Positions 26,178-35,320 of a stretch of DNA of 64,000 nucleotides are shown piece by piece. Origin of the DNA: Bradyrhizobium campsiandrae. GTDB taxonomy: Bacteria > Pseudomonadota > Alphaproteobacteria > Rhizobiales > Xanthobacteraceae. Position 1 is the first letter of the stretch. Each line of letters starts with the position of its first letter. The notes beneath the pieces were generated by a model. It worked only from the letters and a program-made list of their open reading frames with translations, was not told where the DNA came from and ran no database searches. A program made the translations under genes and the position numbers. The DNA lies in NCBI RefSeq assembly GCF_014529705.1, contig NZ_JAANIH010000007.1, positions 1 to 64,000 of the forward strand. The letters are read 5' to 3'.

Positions 26178-27869
26178 TTACGCAGCGCGCACGTTGGTCA
26201 GGAACTTGCTGACTTCAGTCTTGAGCCGGTTCGAATCGTTCGACAGCATTTGTGCCGCCGACAGCACCTGAGAAGAGGCCGTGCCGGTCTCGGTCGCACC
26301 GCGCTGCACGTCGACGATATTGGAGGAGACCTGCTGGGTGCCGTGCGCGGCCTGCTGCACGTTGCGGGCGATTTCCTGGGTCGCAGCGCCCTGCTCTTCA
26401 ACTGCCGCCGCAATCGCCGACGAGATCTCCGACAGGCGCTCGATGGTCGAGGAGATGTCCTTGATGGCGCCGACGGAGTCGTTGGTGGCGGCCTGTATCC
26501 CGGAAATCTGCTGGCCGATCTCGCCGGTCGCCTTTGCGGTCTGCTCGGCGAGCGCCTTCACTTCGGAGGCGACGACCGCGAAGCCGCGGCCGGCTTCGCC
26601 GGCGCGGGCCGCCTCGATGGTCGCGTTCAGCGCCAGCAGGTTGGTCTGGCCGGCGATGGTGTTGATGAGCTCGACGACATCACCGATGCGCGAAGCCGCC
26701 TTGGACAGCTCGCTGACGCGCTCGGTGGTGGCGCGGGCCTGGCCGACGGCGTCACCCGCCATCCGCGCCGATTCCTGCACCTGGCGGCTGATCTCGCCGA
26801 CCGACGAGGCCATCTCCTCGGTCGCCGAAGCCACCGATTGCACATTGGTCGAGGCTTCCTCCGAAGCACCGGCAACCGTGGTCGCCAGCCTCTGGGAGCG
26901 GTCGGCAGTCGAGGTCAGGGTCGAGGCAGAGGCCTCTAGCTGCGTGGAAGCCGACGACACGGTCTGGACGATCTCGCCGATCATCGTTTCGAATTCGCGG
27001 GTAATGTTGTCGACGCGGCGGCCGCGCTCGATCTTGGCTTCGGCGTCGGCCGCAGCAGCCTCGTCGGCCGCCTTCTTGGCAATCAGCGCCTCCTTGAAGA
27101 TCTGGAGCACGTCGGCCATGGCGCCGATCTCGGTCTTCTCGCCGCGATGCGGGACCTCGGCGGAAAGGTCACCCTTGCCCAGCGCCTGCATCGGCTCGAT
27201 GATCGAATTGATACCCTTCGAAACGTCCTGCACAAGATAGAAGCCGACACCGGTGCCGACGAGGATGGCGGCGCCGAGAATGATCGCCACCAGCATGAAG
27301 GCGTAAGAATAAATCTCGGAGGCATCGGCGGAGGCCTGATCGCCGCCTTTGGTATTGAGTTCGATGTCCTTGGCCAAGATGGCGTCGGCCTCAAGACCAA
27401 TCTTGTTCACGGTCTTGGTATTCAGCTCATGGGCGTCGTGCGGGGTTTTGTTCGCGTCCCGCCGTGACAGGGCCATGACTTCCTGAGTGCCCTTTTTGTA
27501 TTCTTCCCATTTTTTGGACCATTCGCTGTACAGAGCGCGTTCTTCGGGCGAGGTGATCATGCCCTCATAGGACTTGCGAAACTTGGTATTTGCCTCGATT
27601 ACGGTTGCCAGGGTCTTCTCAACAGCCAGCTTCTCTTCCAACGTCTCGGAAAGCATGTGCTCGCGAATGACGTTACGGTAGGTGATCACGCCGGCGCGCA
27701 GATCGCCCAGCACGCGTACGCTCGGCATCCAGTTCGTGGTGATATCAACCGTGTTGGCGTTGATTGCTCGCATCTTCATGACGGCGAGCAGGCCCATGCC
27801 GGCCATGGCAACCAGCAGGAACGCCACGACACTGATGATCTTGGCGCGGATGGAACTCTTGGCGAACAT
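26178..27869 (-). CDS. Methyl-accepting chemotaxis protein with four-helix-bundle sensor
   Basis: A 563-residue transmembrane receptor. The first membrane helix is about residues 11-31 ([18 protein letters not shown]). A helical periplasmic sensor of about 155 residues follows (4HB type: [34 protein letters not shown]). The second membrane helix is near 190-215 ([21 protein letters not shown]), then HAMP, then the cytoplasmic signalling domain with the same conserved tip as its neighbour. It reports an external ligand to CheA/CheW. The ligand is unknown; 4HB sensors bind varied small molecules. Its own terminator lies downstream, so it is probably transcribed separately. Confidence 0.92.
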   Translation of the reverse strand: MFAKSSIRAKIISVVAFLLVAMAGMGLLAVMKMRAINANTVDITTNWMPSVRVLGDLRAGVITYRNVIREHMLSETLEEKLAVEKTLATVIEANTKFRKSYEGMITSPEERALYSEWSKKWEEYKKGTQEVMALSRRDANKTPHDAHELNTKTVNKIGLEADAILAKDIELNTKGGDQASADASEIYSYAFMLVAIILGAAILVGTGVGFYLVQDVSKGINSIIEPMQALGKGDLSAEVPHRGEKTEIGAMADVLQIFKEALIAKKAADEAAAADAEAKIERGRRVDNITREFETMIGEIVQTVSSASTQLEASASTLTSTADRSQRLATTVAGASEEASTNVQSVASATEEMASSVGEISRQVQESARMAGDAVGQARATTERVSELSKAASRIGDVVELINTIAGQTNLLALNATIEAARAGEAGRGFAVVASEVKALAEQTAKATGEIGQQISGIQAATNDSVGAIKDISSTIERLSEISSAIAAAVEEQGAATQEIARNVQQAAHGTQQVSSNIVDVQRGATETGTASSQVLSAAQMLSNDSNRLKTEVSKFLTNVRAA

Positions 27870-28031
27870 AATCGGGTCTCGTTGTGCTGGCGCGGGCTCG
27901 CGTCGGGGAATTTACGAATCAACCAAAAGGGAGCAGCGCCGACGTCAGAGCATCTGCACGGACGTCGGCTGCGACTCCGTGTGACCAAGGAACCCTAAAG
28001 TGATGAACAGGCGCCTAAGAATGCCCTGCGC

Positions 28032-29309
28032 TCAACGCATGAGCCCAAGCGCATCGGAGAAAAACTCCGGCCCGCCGAAATTTCCGGACTTCAGAGCGAG
28101 CAACATCTCGCCCGCAGCCGCGCCGACCGCGCGCAACACCGGCACGCCCGCCGCAATTTCCACTCCTACGAGAAATCCGGGAATCTTCAACCGATCGACC
28201 ACGGCCCCTGACGTCTCGCCCCCCGCCACGATCAGGCGCCGGACGCCTGCCTGCACCAGACCTTCGGCGATGTCGGCCATGGCCTGCTCGATCGCATGTC
28301 CGGCCGCGTCGCGGCCGTGTCGCGCCTGGAGCGCCGAGACCTGATCCGGCGTTGCGCTCGACGCGATCAGAACTGGACCTTCGGCAAGCTGCGGCCGAGC
28401 CCAGGCGAGCGCGCGCTGGGCCTCGCTTGCGCCCGCGACAATTTGCTCGGAATTGAGATGCAGCACCGGCATGACGCGTTCGGCGTTCGCGATCTGCTGA
28501 AGCGTCGCCTGCGAGCAGCTTCCGGCAAGGCATGCCGCCGGTCCGCCGACGGCGGCATGCGCCCCGCCCGTCGCCGTAGCCGAGCGCACCTTTCCAGTCG
28601 ACACCAGCGCCCGCGCCAGTCCCAAGCCGATGCCGGACGCGCCGACCGACAGTCGGTGCCCGGCAGCGACGAGTCCGATGGTCTCGAGGTCGCGGTCGAA
28701 CACGGCGTCGATGATCGCAGCTCCGATGCCCTTGCCCGCAAGCTCGGCCAGCCGCGCCCGCACGGCCTCCGCGCCGCGCGAGAGGGTCGCAAGGTCGACG
28801 AGGCCGATTGGGGTCCTGCTCTGGCGCGCCAGCACCCGCACCAGATTGGAATCGTGCATCGGGTTGAGCGGGTGATCCTTCAGCGGGCTCTCGTTCAGCG
28901 GCACCGCGCCGACGAACAGATTGCCCTGATAGACGGTGCGGCCGGTCTCCGGGAAGGCCGGCGTCACCAGCACGATGGCCTCGCCGCCATCGGCCCGCAG
29001 CGCGTCCATGACCGGGCCGATATTGCCTGAAACGGTGGAATCGAAGGTCGAGCAGATCTTGAACAGCACGTGGCCGGCGCCGCGACCGCGCAGCCATGTC
29101 TCGGCCGCGCGGGAGCGCGCCACGGCGAGCCCCGCCTCGATCGAGCGGCTCTTCAGCGACACCACGACGGCGTCGACCTCAGGCAGGTCAAGATCGTCGG
29201 CAGGCACGCCGATGGTCTGCACGGTGCGCAGGCCCGCGCGCGTCAGCGTGTTGGCGAGATCGGAGGCGCCGGTGTAATCGTCGGCGATGCAGCCCAACGC
29301 AAGTGTCAC
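28032..29309 (-). CDS. otnK: 3-oxo-tetronate kinase (DUF1537 / four-carbon acid sugar kinase)
   Basis: A 425-residue member of the four-carbon acid-sugar kinase family. The N-terminal substrate motif GCIADDYTGASDLANTL and KICSTFDSTVSGNIGP are hallmarks. The C-terminal nucleotide-binding part has GGETSGAVVDRLKI. It phosphorylates 3-oxo-tetronate at O4, giving the substrate for OtnC. The start is GTG at 29309, overlapping the otnI stop as GTGA. The full set otnK-otnI-ltnD, plus divergent otnC, makes the assignment firm by context as well as by sequence. The 162-base spacer to the chemoreceptor gene upstream of 28032 is otherwise empty. Confidence 0.93.
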   Translation of the reverse strand: MTLALGCIADDYTGASDLANTLTRAGLRTVQTIGVPADDLDLPEVDAVVVSLKSRSIEAGLAVARSRAAETWLRGRGAGHVLFKICSTFDSTVSGNIGPVMDALRADGGEAIVLVTPAFPETGRTVYQGNLFVGAVPLNESPLKDHPLNPMHDSNLVRVLARQSRTPIGLVDLATLSRGAEAVRARLAELAGKGIGAAIIDAVFDRDLETIGLVAAGHRLSVGASGIGLGLARALVSTGKVRSATATGGAHAAVGGPAACLAGSCSQATLQQIANAERVMPVLHLNSEQIVAGASEAQRALAWARPQLAEGPVLIASSATPDQVSALQARHGRDAAGHAIEQAMADIAEGLVQAGVRRLIVAGGETSGAVVDRLKIPGFLVGVEIAAGVPVLRAVGAAAGEMLLALKSGNFGGPEFFSDALGLMR

Positions 29310-30088
29310 GGCTTCACTCCCGCATAGGGCTTGAACCAGCCGAGGCCATCAATGGTCTTGCCGCGCGGATTGTATTCGCAGCCGACGAAGCCGGCATAGC
29401 CGAGCCGGTCGAGCTCATCGAACAGGAATGGATAGTTCAGCTCCTCGCCGTCGGGCTCGTTGCGCGAGGGGATGCTGGCGATCTGGATGTGGCCGATGAT
29501 CGGCATCATTTCGCGCAGCCGCATGGTGACGTCGCCATGGATGATCTGGCAGTGATAGATATCGAACTGGAGCTTGAGGTTCGGCAGCCGCAACTCCTGG
29601 ATCAGATCGCGCGCAAAGCCGAAATCATTGAGGAAGTAGCCGGGCACGTTGCGCGCGTTGATCGGCTCGAGCACGATGTCGATGCCGTGGGGTGCGAAGA
29701 ATTCAGCGGCCCACGCCACCGATTTGTAGAACGCCTCGATGGCGATGCGCTCGCCGCGGTTGGCGATACCGGCCATCAGGTGAAGGCGCTTGACGCCGGT
29801 GGCCTTGGCGTAAGGCAACGCCGTCTCCAGGCTCGCCTTGAGATCATTGAACCGCGCCGGCAGCGCCGCAAAGCCCTTCTCGCCGGCGTTCCAGTCGCCC
29901 GGCGGCAGGTTGAACAGCGCCTGGGTCAGGCGGTTGCGCTTGAGCCGTTCGCCGACAGTCTCGGCGGGATGCTCGTAGGGAAACAGGAACTCGACGGCGG
30001 TGAAGCCGGCTTGCGCGGCAGCATCGAAGCGGTCGAGGAACGGCACCTCGGTGAACATCATGGAGAGGTTGGCGGCGAAACGGGGCAT
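29306..30088 (-). CDS. otnI: 2-oxo-tetronate isomerase (hydroxypyruvate isomerase-like)
   Basis: A 260-residue TIM-barrel of the xylose-isomerase-like superfamily. MPRFAANLSMMFTEVPFLDRF begins as Hyi/OtnI proteins do. Metal-binding acidic residues appear in VLEPINARNVPGYFL (Glu), KLQFDIYHCQI (Asp) and VGCEYNPRG (Glu). It converts 2-oxo-tetronate to 3-oxo-tetronate. The start at 30088 has AGAGGA upstream; an earlier in-frame start (30169) lies within ltnD and is unlikely. Only 13 bases separate it from ltnD, and it overlaps otnK, so all three are one operon. Confidence 0.92.
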   Translation of the reverse strand: MPRFAANLSMMFTEVPFLDRFDAAAQAGFTAVEFLFPYEHPAETVGERLKRNRLTQALFNLPPGDWNAGEKGFAALPARFNDLKASLETALPYAKATGVKRLHLMAGIANRGERIAIEAFYKSVAWAAEFFAPHGIDIVLEPINARNVPGYFLNDFGFARDLIQELRLPNLKLQFDIYHCQIIHGDVTMRLREMMPIIGHIQIASIPSRNEPDGEELNYPFLFDELDRLGYAGFVGCEYNPRGKTIDGLGWFKPYAGVKP

Positions 30089-30101
30089 TGGAAATCCTCT
30101 T

Positions 30102-31019
30102 CTACTTGTCGCCGGGCAGCTTGACGCCGGTGACCTTCGCATACATGCGCGCGACAGAGGCATCGTCATCGCGGCCCATGCCGGCGGCCGACGTCATCAG
30201 GAACATCTGGAGCGCGGCAGCGGAGACCGGCACTGGGAATCGGGCACTGCGTGCCATGTCCTGGATGATGCCGAGGTCCTTGACGAAGATTTCCACCGCG
30301 CTACGGGGCGTATAATCGCCGTCGAGCACGTGCGGCATGCGGTTCTCGAACATCCAGGAATTGCCGGCCGATGCCGTGATCACCTCATAGACCTTGCGGA
30401 TGTCGAGGCCCTGCTTGGCGGCAAACGCCATCGCTTCCGAGGCGGCCGCGATATGCACGCCGGCGAGCAGCTGGTTGATCATCTTGAACGCGGCGCCCTG
30501 CCCCGCGGCATCGCCGAGTTCGTAGAGCTTTGCCGCCATGGCATCGAGTGCGGGGCGCGCTTTGGCGAAGGCAGCCGGACTGCCCGACGCGAGGATCGTC
30601 AGCTCGCCTTGCGCCGCGCGCTGCGCGCCGCCGGAGATCGGCGCATCGAGGTAATGCCTGCCGGTCGTTTCCAACTGTTTCGCCAGGCGCCGCGCAACGT
30701 CCGGGTCCATGGTGGCGGAGGAGATGAAAACGCTGTCCTTCGGCAGGGTCTCGGCGACGCCGTCCTTGCCGAACAGGATCGTCTCGGTCTGGGCGGCATT
30801 GACGACGACGCTGACGACGATATCCGCGCCCTTGGCCGCCTCGGCCGGCGTCGTCGCGCCGGCGCCGCCGTCCTTCACGAACCGCGCGACCGCATCGGCC
30901 GAGACATCGCAGCCGGTGACGGCGTGGCCGGCCCGCTTCAGCGAGGTCGCCATGCCGTATCCCATCGAGCCAAGCCCGATGACGGCGATGCGCTGGTTTT
31001 GTGACGTGGAGGCGGACAT
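30102..31019 (-). CDS. ltnD: L-threonate dehydrogenase (beta-hydroxyacid dehydrogenase family)
   Basis: A 305-residue NAD-dependent 3-hydroxyisobutyrate dehydrogenase-type enzyme. The Rossmann motif IAVIGLGSMGYGMA is at residues 11-24. SGGAQRAAQGELTILASG is the substrate-binding block, and GAAFKMINQLL carries the catalytic lysine. In the otn context it should oxidise L-threonate (or D-erythronate) at C2 to 2-oxo-tetronate, the first step of the pathway. I took ATG 31019 with GAAGGGT upstream; a longer start at 31205 would overlap the divergent otnC gene. Dimerisation through the C-terminal helical domain is expected. Confidence 0.9.
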   Translation of the reverse strand: MSASTSQNQRIAVIGLGSMGYGMATSLKRAGHAVTGCDVSADAVARFVKDGGAGATTPAEAAKGADIVVSVVVNAAQTETILFGKDGVAETLPKDSVFISSATMDPDVARRLAKQLETTGRHYLDAPISGGAQRAAQGELTILASGSPAAFAKARPALDAMAAKLYELGDAAGQGAAFKMINQLLAGVHIAAASEAMAFAAKQGLDIRKVYEVITASAGNSWMFENRMPHVLDGDYTPRSAVEIFVKDLGIIQDMARSARFPVPVSAAALQMFLMTSAAGMGRDDDASVARMYAKVTGVKLPGDK

Positions 31020-31136
31020 GCAACTGACCCTTCGACTTAGTCTTGCGAACGTTTCCCGGACGGCCGGCCTTCGCGGCGGCTCACTGATCCGAATAACACG
31101 GCTTGGCCGCGCTGCCAAAGCGTGAGACAAGCGGGC

Positions 31137-31820
31137 ATGACGGCCATGAACACTGAAACGAGCAACGAGACGAGGCTGCGCGAGGAGATCTGCCGGTTCG
31201 GACACTCCCTGTTCGAGCGCGGGCTGACGCCGGGATCGTCAGGCAACATCAGCGTTCGGCTGGATGGCGGCTGGCTGGTGACGCCGACCAACGCCTCGCT
31301 CGGCTTCCTTGATCCCGCGAAATTGTCCCGATTGGATGAGCAGGGCCGGCTGGTTTCGGGCGACGCGCCGACCAAGGAAGTTCCGCTGCACACCGCGCTC
31401 TACGACACGCGCGGCAATGCCCGCGCGATCGTGCATCTGCATTCCACCCATTCGGTCGCGCTCTCGATGCTGCCCGAGATCGACCCGCGCGCCGCGCTGC
31501 CGCCGATGACAGCCTATTATTTGATGAAATGCGGCGCCACCGCGCTCGTGCCCTATTACCGTCCCGGCGATCCCGCGGTTGCGGATGCCATCAAGGGGCT
31601 GGCGGGAAAGTACTCATCCGTGCTGCTTGCCAATCACGGTCCGGTGGTCGCGGGCGACACGCTGGAAGCGGCGGTGTTCGCGACGGAGGAGCTGGAGGAG
31701 ACGGCAAAGCTGTATCTGCTGCTGCGCGGGATGAACCCCAGGTATCTGTCACCGGAGCAGGTGAAGGATCTGGTGAAGGTGTTCGGGGTGACGCTGCCGG
31801 AGCATGGGCACGGGCACTAA
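31137..31820 (+). CDS. otnC: 3-oxo-tetronate 4-phosphate decarboxylase (class II aldolase)
   Basis: A 227-residue class II aldolase/adducin-fold protein. GLTPGSSGNISVR is the phosphate-binding loop. HLHSTHS (His100 and His102 with this start) and the later NHGPVVAG provide the zinc ligands. It decarboxylates 3-oxo-tetronate 4-phosphate to dihydroxyacetone phosphate, finishing the route into central metabolism. The gene is divergent from ltnD with a 117-base spacer. Start choice is uncertain among 31122 (GTG), 31137 and 31146, since none has a strong ribosome-binding site. Confidence 0.88.
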   Translation: MTAMNTETSNETRLREEICRFGHSLFERGLTPGSSGNISVRLDGGWLVTPTNASLGFLDPAKLSRLDEQGRLVSGDAPTKEVPLHTALYDTRGNARAIVHLHSTHSVALSMLPEIDPRAALPPMTAYYLMKCGATALVPYYRPGDPAVADAIKGLAGKYSSVLLANHGPVVAGDTLEAAVFATEELEETAKLYLLLRGMNPRYLSPEQVKDLVKVFGVTLPEHGHGH

Positions 31821-31834
31821 ACCACATACTCAGT

Positions 31835-31956
31835 CGTCATCCTGAGGTGCGAGCCCTGCGATGCAGCGCATCGCAAGGCGAAGCCTCGAAGGATTGGCTA
31901 CAGGCGCTTGCGGCCAATCCTTCGAGGCGCGCAAGGGCGCGCACCTCAGGATGACG
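31835..31956. repeat. Palindromic repeat (CGTCATCCTGAGGTGCGAGC family)
   Basis: Outer arms CGTCATCCTGAGGTGCG and GCGCACCTCAGGATGACG. Inner arms are GCCTCGAAGGATTGGC and GCCAATCCTTCGAGGC. It fills the convergent spacer between otnC and livF. Relatives lie at 17898 and 35321. Confidence 0.88.
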
Positions 31957-31984
31957 GTTGAGGTTGTGGAGGCAGCCCTGGTGG

Positions 31985-32689
31985 CTACAGTCCCAGATAC
32001 GCCTTCCTCACATCCGGATTGCCCTTGATCTCCGCGGCCGGGCCCTGCATCAGCACGCGGCCGGTTTGCAGGATGTAAGCGCGGTCGGCGATCTCCAGGC
32101 ACTCCGCCATGCGCTGCTCGACGATCAGCACGGTCATGCCGGCATCGCGGATGCGCAAGACGGCCTGAAAAATCTCGTCCACCAGCTTGGGCATGATGCC
32201 TTGGGACGGCTCGTCCAGCATCAACAGCCGCGGGCGCGTCATCAGCGCGCGGCCGATGGCGAGCATCTGCTGCTCGCCGCCGGAAAGCGTCTCGGCGCGC
32301 TGATCGAGCCGTTCGGACAGACGCGGGAACAGCTCGAAGACGAGATCGAGCGGTCCTTCGCGATCCGCCTCGCCGCGATAGAGATAGCTGCCGAGGCGCA
32401 GATTGTCGCGCACCGACAGGCGCGGGAACAGGCGGCGGTTCTCCGGCACATAGGCGATGCCGGCCGCCGTGATGTGGTGCTGCGCCATGCCGTTGAGCCG
32501 CTTGCCATCGAAGGTCACGGTGCCCGAGCGCGGCCGCTCGGCGCCGGCGATCGACTTCAGCAGCGTCGACTTGCCGGCACCGTTGGCACCGGCAACGCAG
32601 ACGATCTCGCCCTTGGTGACTTCGACGCTGACCGCGGAGATCGCGACGAGGCCCTGATAGGCGGTGGTGATTTCATGCACCGACAGCAT
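31985..32689 (-). CDS. livF: Branched-chain-type ABC transporter ATPase LivF
   Basis: A 234-residue ATPase of the hydrophobic amino-acid uptake family. Walker A GANGAGKST (34-42), the canonical signature LSGGEQQMLAIGRAL, and Walker B LLMLDEPSQGI are all intact. It ends a six-gene minus-strand array (hydro-lyase, binding protein, livH, livM, livG, livF). Its start overlaps livG by 17 bases. The array's substrate need not be a branched-chain amino acid, since this family also carries amides, urea and aromatic acids. Confidence 0.92.
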   Translation of the reverse strand: MLSVHEITTAYQGLVAISAVSVEVTKGEIVCVAGANGAGKSTLLKSIAGAERPRSGTVTFDGKRLNGMAQHHITAAGIAYVPENRRLFPRLSVRDNLRLGSYLYRGEADREGPLDLVFELFPRLSERLDQRAETLSGGEQQMLAIGRALMTRPRLLMLDEPSQGIMPKLVDEIFQAVLRIRDAGMTVLIVEQRMAECLEIADRAYILQTGRVLMQGPAAEIKGNPDVRKAYLGL

Positions 32690-33404
32690 GACGATCTCCC
32701 AGATATGCCTTGATCACCTTGGGATCGCGGACGACGTCGGCAGGCTTGCCCTCGACCAGCACCTTGCCGAGGTCGAGCACGATGGCGCGATCGACCAGCG
32801 GCATCACGATCTCCATGACGTGCTCGACCATCAGCACGGTGATGCCGGCATCACGGACCTTCCGCACCAGCGCCACGCCGGTCTGCGCTTCGGTCGGCGT
32901 CAGGCCGGTGAGGACTTCGTCGAGCAGCAGCAGTTTTGGTTCGGTCGCAAGCGCACGCGCCACTTCGAGGCGTCGCTTCTCGGCCGGCACGAGGTCGCTG
33001 GCGAGCACGTCGGCGCGCGCGGCAAGGCCGGTGAACTCGAGCACCTCATGCGCCTTGCCGCGGGCCTCGCGCATCACCGTATTGCGCACGAGGGCGCCGA
33101 CGATGACGTTGTCGATCACAGTCATCGTCTCGAAGCTCTTGACGACCTGGAAGGTGCGCCCCACCCCGCGCTGGCAGCGCTCGGCCGCCGGCAGATTGGT
33201 GACATCCTCGCCGTCGAACCAGATGGATCCTTGCGTCGGCGGCAGGACGCCGGCGATCAGATTGAACAGCGTCGATTTGCCGGCGCCGTTCGGACCGATC
33301 AGACCGACGATCTCGCCACGGCCGACCGAGATCGAAACGTCGCTGTTGGCAACGAGGCCGCCGAAGCGCTGCCACACGCCGCGGGTTTCAAGCAGCGCGG
33401 TCAT
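32673..33404 (-). CDS. livG: Branched-chain-type ABC transporter ATPase LivG, unusual signature motif
   Basis: A 243-residue ATPase. Walker A GPNGAGKST (37-45) is normal. The ABC signature, usually LSGGQ or LPYGQ-like, reads LVPAEKRRLEVARAL (138-152), and Walker B is LLLLDEVLTGL with Val for the usual Pro. The signature half-site may therefore be weak. LivF's signature is canonical, which suggests an asymmetric ATPase pair. The ATG at 33404 overlaps the livM stop as ATGA. A longer in-frame reading that starts at 34466 is the shifted frame of livM and was rejected. Confidence 0.9.
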   Translation of the reverse strand: MTALLETRGVWQRFGGLVANSDVSISVGRGEIVGLIGPNGAGKSTLFNLIAGVLPPTQGSIWFDGEDVTNLPAAERCQRGVGRTFQVVKSFETMTVIDNVIVGALVRNTVMREARGKAHEVLEFTGLAARADVLASDLVPAEKRRLEVARALATEPKLLLLDEVLTGLTPTEAQTGVALVRKVRDAGITVLMVEHVMEIVMPLVDRAIVLDLGKVLVEGKPADVVRDPKVIKAYLGDRHAVGA

Positions 33405-34411
33405 CGCGTGGCTCCCTTGACCTGGTTCTTGACCTGGTTCTTGGCTTTCGCGCGGGAGAACAGGCTCACCAACCCCTGCGGCAGAGCCAATGAGATCGCC
33501 ACGATCAGCGCGCCGTAGACGATGAGGTCGACGCCGCGTCCGGAGCCACCGATATAGGAACGCGTGAGTTCGGTCATCGGGATCAGGATGGCCGCGCCCA
33601 ACACCGGCCCCCAGAGGGTGCCGATGCCGCCAAGCACGGCCGGCAGCGCCATCAGCAGCGAGAACTGGAAACCCATGACGCTTTCGGGGTCGATATAAGC
33701 GAGGAACTGCGCATAGAAGGCGCCGCCGACGGCAACGAGGAACGCAGAGACCGCGGCCGCGCCCATCTTGGAATTGAACACGACGACGCCGAGGCTCTCG
33801 GCCGCTTCCGGATTGTCCTTCACCGCGCGCCACCAGAACCCCCATTTGGAGTCTTCCAGCCACCAGGTGACGAACCAGGCGAGGCAGCACAGCCCCAGCG
33901 CGAAATAGAAATACGGCAGCTTGCTGCGCAGAAACTGGAATTTCAGCCAGCTGTCGCCGCGGACAGGAATGGTGATTCCCATGGCAGCCCCCGCCCATTC
34001 CCAGTTCTGGAACAGCAGCAATCCGATCTCGGCGATGACGATGGTCGCGATCACGAAGTAATGGCCGCGCAGGCGGAAGAACGGATAGCCGAGCCCCATC
34101 GCGATCAGCGCCGCGATGCCGCCGCCGGCGAGCATGCCGAACCAGGGCAGCACGCCGAACTTCGTGAACAAAAGCTCGGTGGTGTAGGCGCCGATCCCGA
34201 AATAGAGCGCATGCCCCAGCGAGATCTGCCCGCAATAGCCGGAAAGAATGTTCCAGCTCTGCGACAGCGCCGCATACATCAACGTCAGGATCAGGATGTT
34301 CTGGACGTAGACGTCCTTGACGAAGAGCGGCGCAAGCGCGGCCAGGGTTGCGAGCGCCCCGGCGACAATGAGATCGCGGCGGCGCCGCGCGGCAAAATTC
34401 TTGTCCATCAC
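33401..34411 (-). CDS. livM: Branched-chain-type ABC transporter permease LivM
   Basis: A 336-residue inner-membrane permease with eight or more hydrophobic segments. The family motif LSGYCGQISLGHALYFGIGAYTT near residues 55-77 and GGIGTLWGPVLGAAIL near the end are diagnostic. The start may be GTG 34411 (overlapping the livH stop) or the ATG immediately after it at 34408. It pairs with LivH to form the translocation path. Confidence 0.92.
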   Translation of the reverse strand: MMDKNFAARRRRDLIVAGALATLAALAPLFVKDVYVQNILILTLMYAALSQSWNILSGYCGQISLGHALYFGIGAYTTELLFTKFGVLPWFGMLAGGGIAALIAMGLGYPFFRLRGHYFVIATIVIAEIGLLLFQNWEWAGAAMGITIPVRGDSWLKFQFLRSKLPYFYFALGLCCLAWFVTWWLEDSKWGFWWRAVKDNPEAAESLGVVVFNSKMGAAAVSAFLVAVGGAFYAQFLAYIDPESVMGFQFSLLMALPAVLGGIGTLWGPVLGAAILIPMTELTRSYIGGSGRGVDLIVYGALIVAISLALPQGLVSLFSRAKAKNQVKNQVKGATR

Positions 34412-35286
34412 ATCGACCCGAACAGGCCACGCGGCCGAATGAAGACGACGAGCAGGTACACCGCATAGATGCCGACCGACTTCAGCGAGGGCGGCAGCAT
34501 CAGGGCAGTCACCGCCTCGACCAGGCCGACGATGATGCCGCCGGCGAAGGCGCCGAACACGCTGCCGAAGCCGCCGAGCGCCACGGTGACATAGGCGATC
34601 AGTGCAAAGGACGCGCCGACATCAGGATAGATGTAGAAGAACACCGCCATGATCGCGCCGGCGAGACCGACCAGCCCGGCGCCAAGCCCCCAACCGAACG
34701 CGAACACGCGGTTCTTGTCGATGCCGACCAGCGCGACGGCGCCGGGATCTTCACGGGTGGCTTCCAGCGCGCGGCCGAAATCAGTGCGGTGGATGAAGAA
34801 ATAGAGACCGGCAAAGGCCGCGATCGAGACCAGCGCTCCGACCAGCTGCGGCTCCGGCAGGAAGATGCCGGCAAACGAGATGGTCTTGCCGCCGAGCCAG
34901 GACTGCGGAATGCTGCGATAGTCCGGCGTGAAGAAGAACTGCGCCAGCCCGCGCATGACGATGGCGAGGCCAAAGGTGGTGAAGATCTGCACCATGCCGG
35001 CATTGGTCTTGGCCCGCATGGCGAAGCGGACAATCAAAAGGTAGACCACCGCTCCGAACACGAACATCGCCGCCGCGACCAGCGGTGCCGACAGCAGGGG
35101 ATCGATCGCGAAGAACGCGAACAGGAAGAAGGACAGGTACATCGCGATCATCAGGAACTCGCCGTGGGCGAAGTTCGTGACGTCCATCAGGCCGAAGATC
35201 AGCGCGAGGCCGACCGCGATCAGTCCGTAGAGCAGGCCCATGAGCAGGCCGCTCGCGAGACTCTGGATAATGGCTTGGGCTGTCAA
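34408..35286 (-). CDS. livH: Branched-chain-type ABC transporter permease LivH
   Basis: A 292-residue permease. ASGLLMGLLYGLIAVGLALIFGLMDVTNFAHGEFLM at the N terminus and ALGGFGSVFGAFAGGIIVGLVEA near the end are LivH hallmarks. The first plausible codon is TTG at 35286 with GGGGGAC about eight bases upstream, so it appears to use a rare start. The 226-base spacer to the binding-protein gene is largely a repeat element. Confidence 0.9.
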   Translation of the reverse strand: MTAQAIIQSLASGLLMGLLYGLIAVGLALIFGLMDVTNFAHGEFLMIAMYLSFFLFAFFAIDPLLSAPLVAAAMFVFGAVVYLLIVRFAMRAKTNAGMVQIFTTFGLAIVMRGLAQFFFTPDYRSIPQSWLGGKTISFAGIFLPEPQLVGALVSIAAFAGLYFFIHRTDFGRALEATREDPGAVALVGIDKNRVFAFGWGLGAGLVGLAGAIMAVFFYIYPDVGASFALIAYVTVALGGFGSVFGAFAGGIIVGLVEAVTALMLPPSLKSVGIYAVYLLVVFIRPRGLFGSM

Positions 35287-35320
35287 AGTCCGTCCCCCGT
35301 CCGAAACATCGTCTCTCGCT

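Noticed and set aside
31122..31820. OtnC as an L-fuculose-phosphate aldolase
   Set aside because: The class II aldolase fold would allow it, but the neighbouring otnK, otnI and ltnD genes specify the four-carbon acid-sugar pathway and no fucose genes are present.
32673..34466. A 597-codon reading joining livG with an upstream section, as if livM and livG were fused
   Set aside because: The upstream section is livM read out of frame. The proper livG start at 33404 overlaps the livM stop as ATGA.
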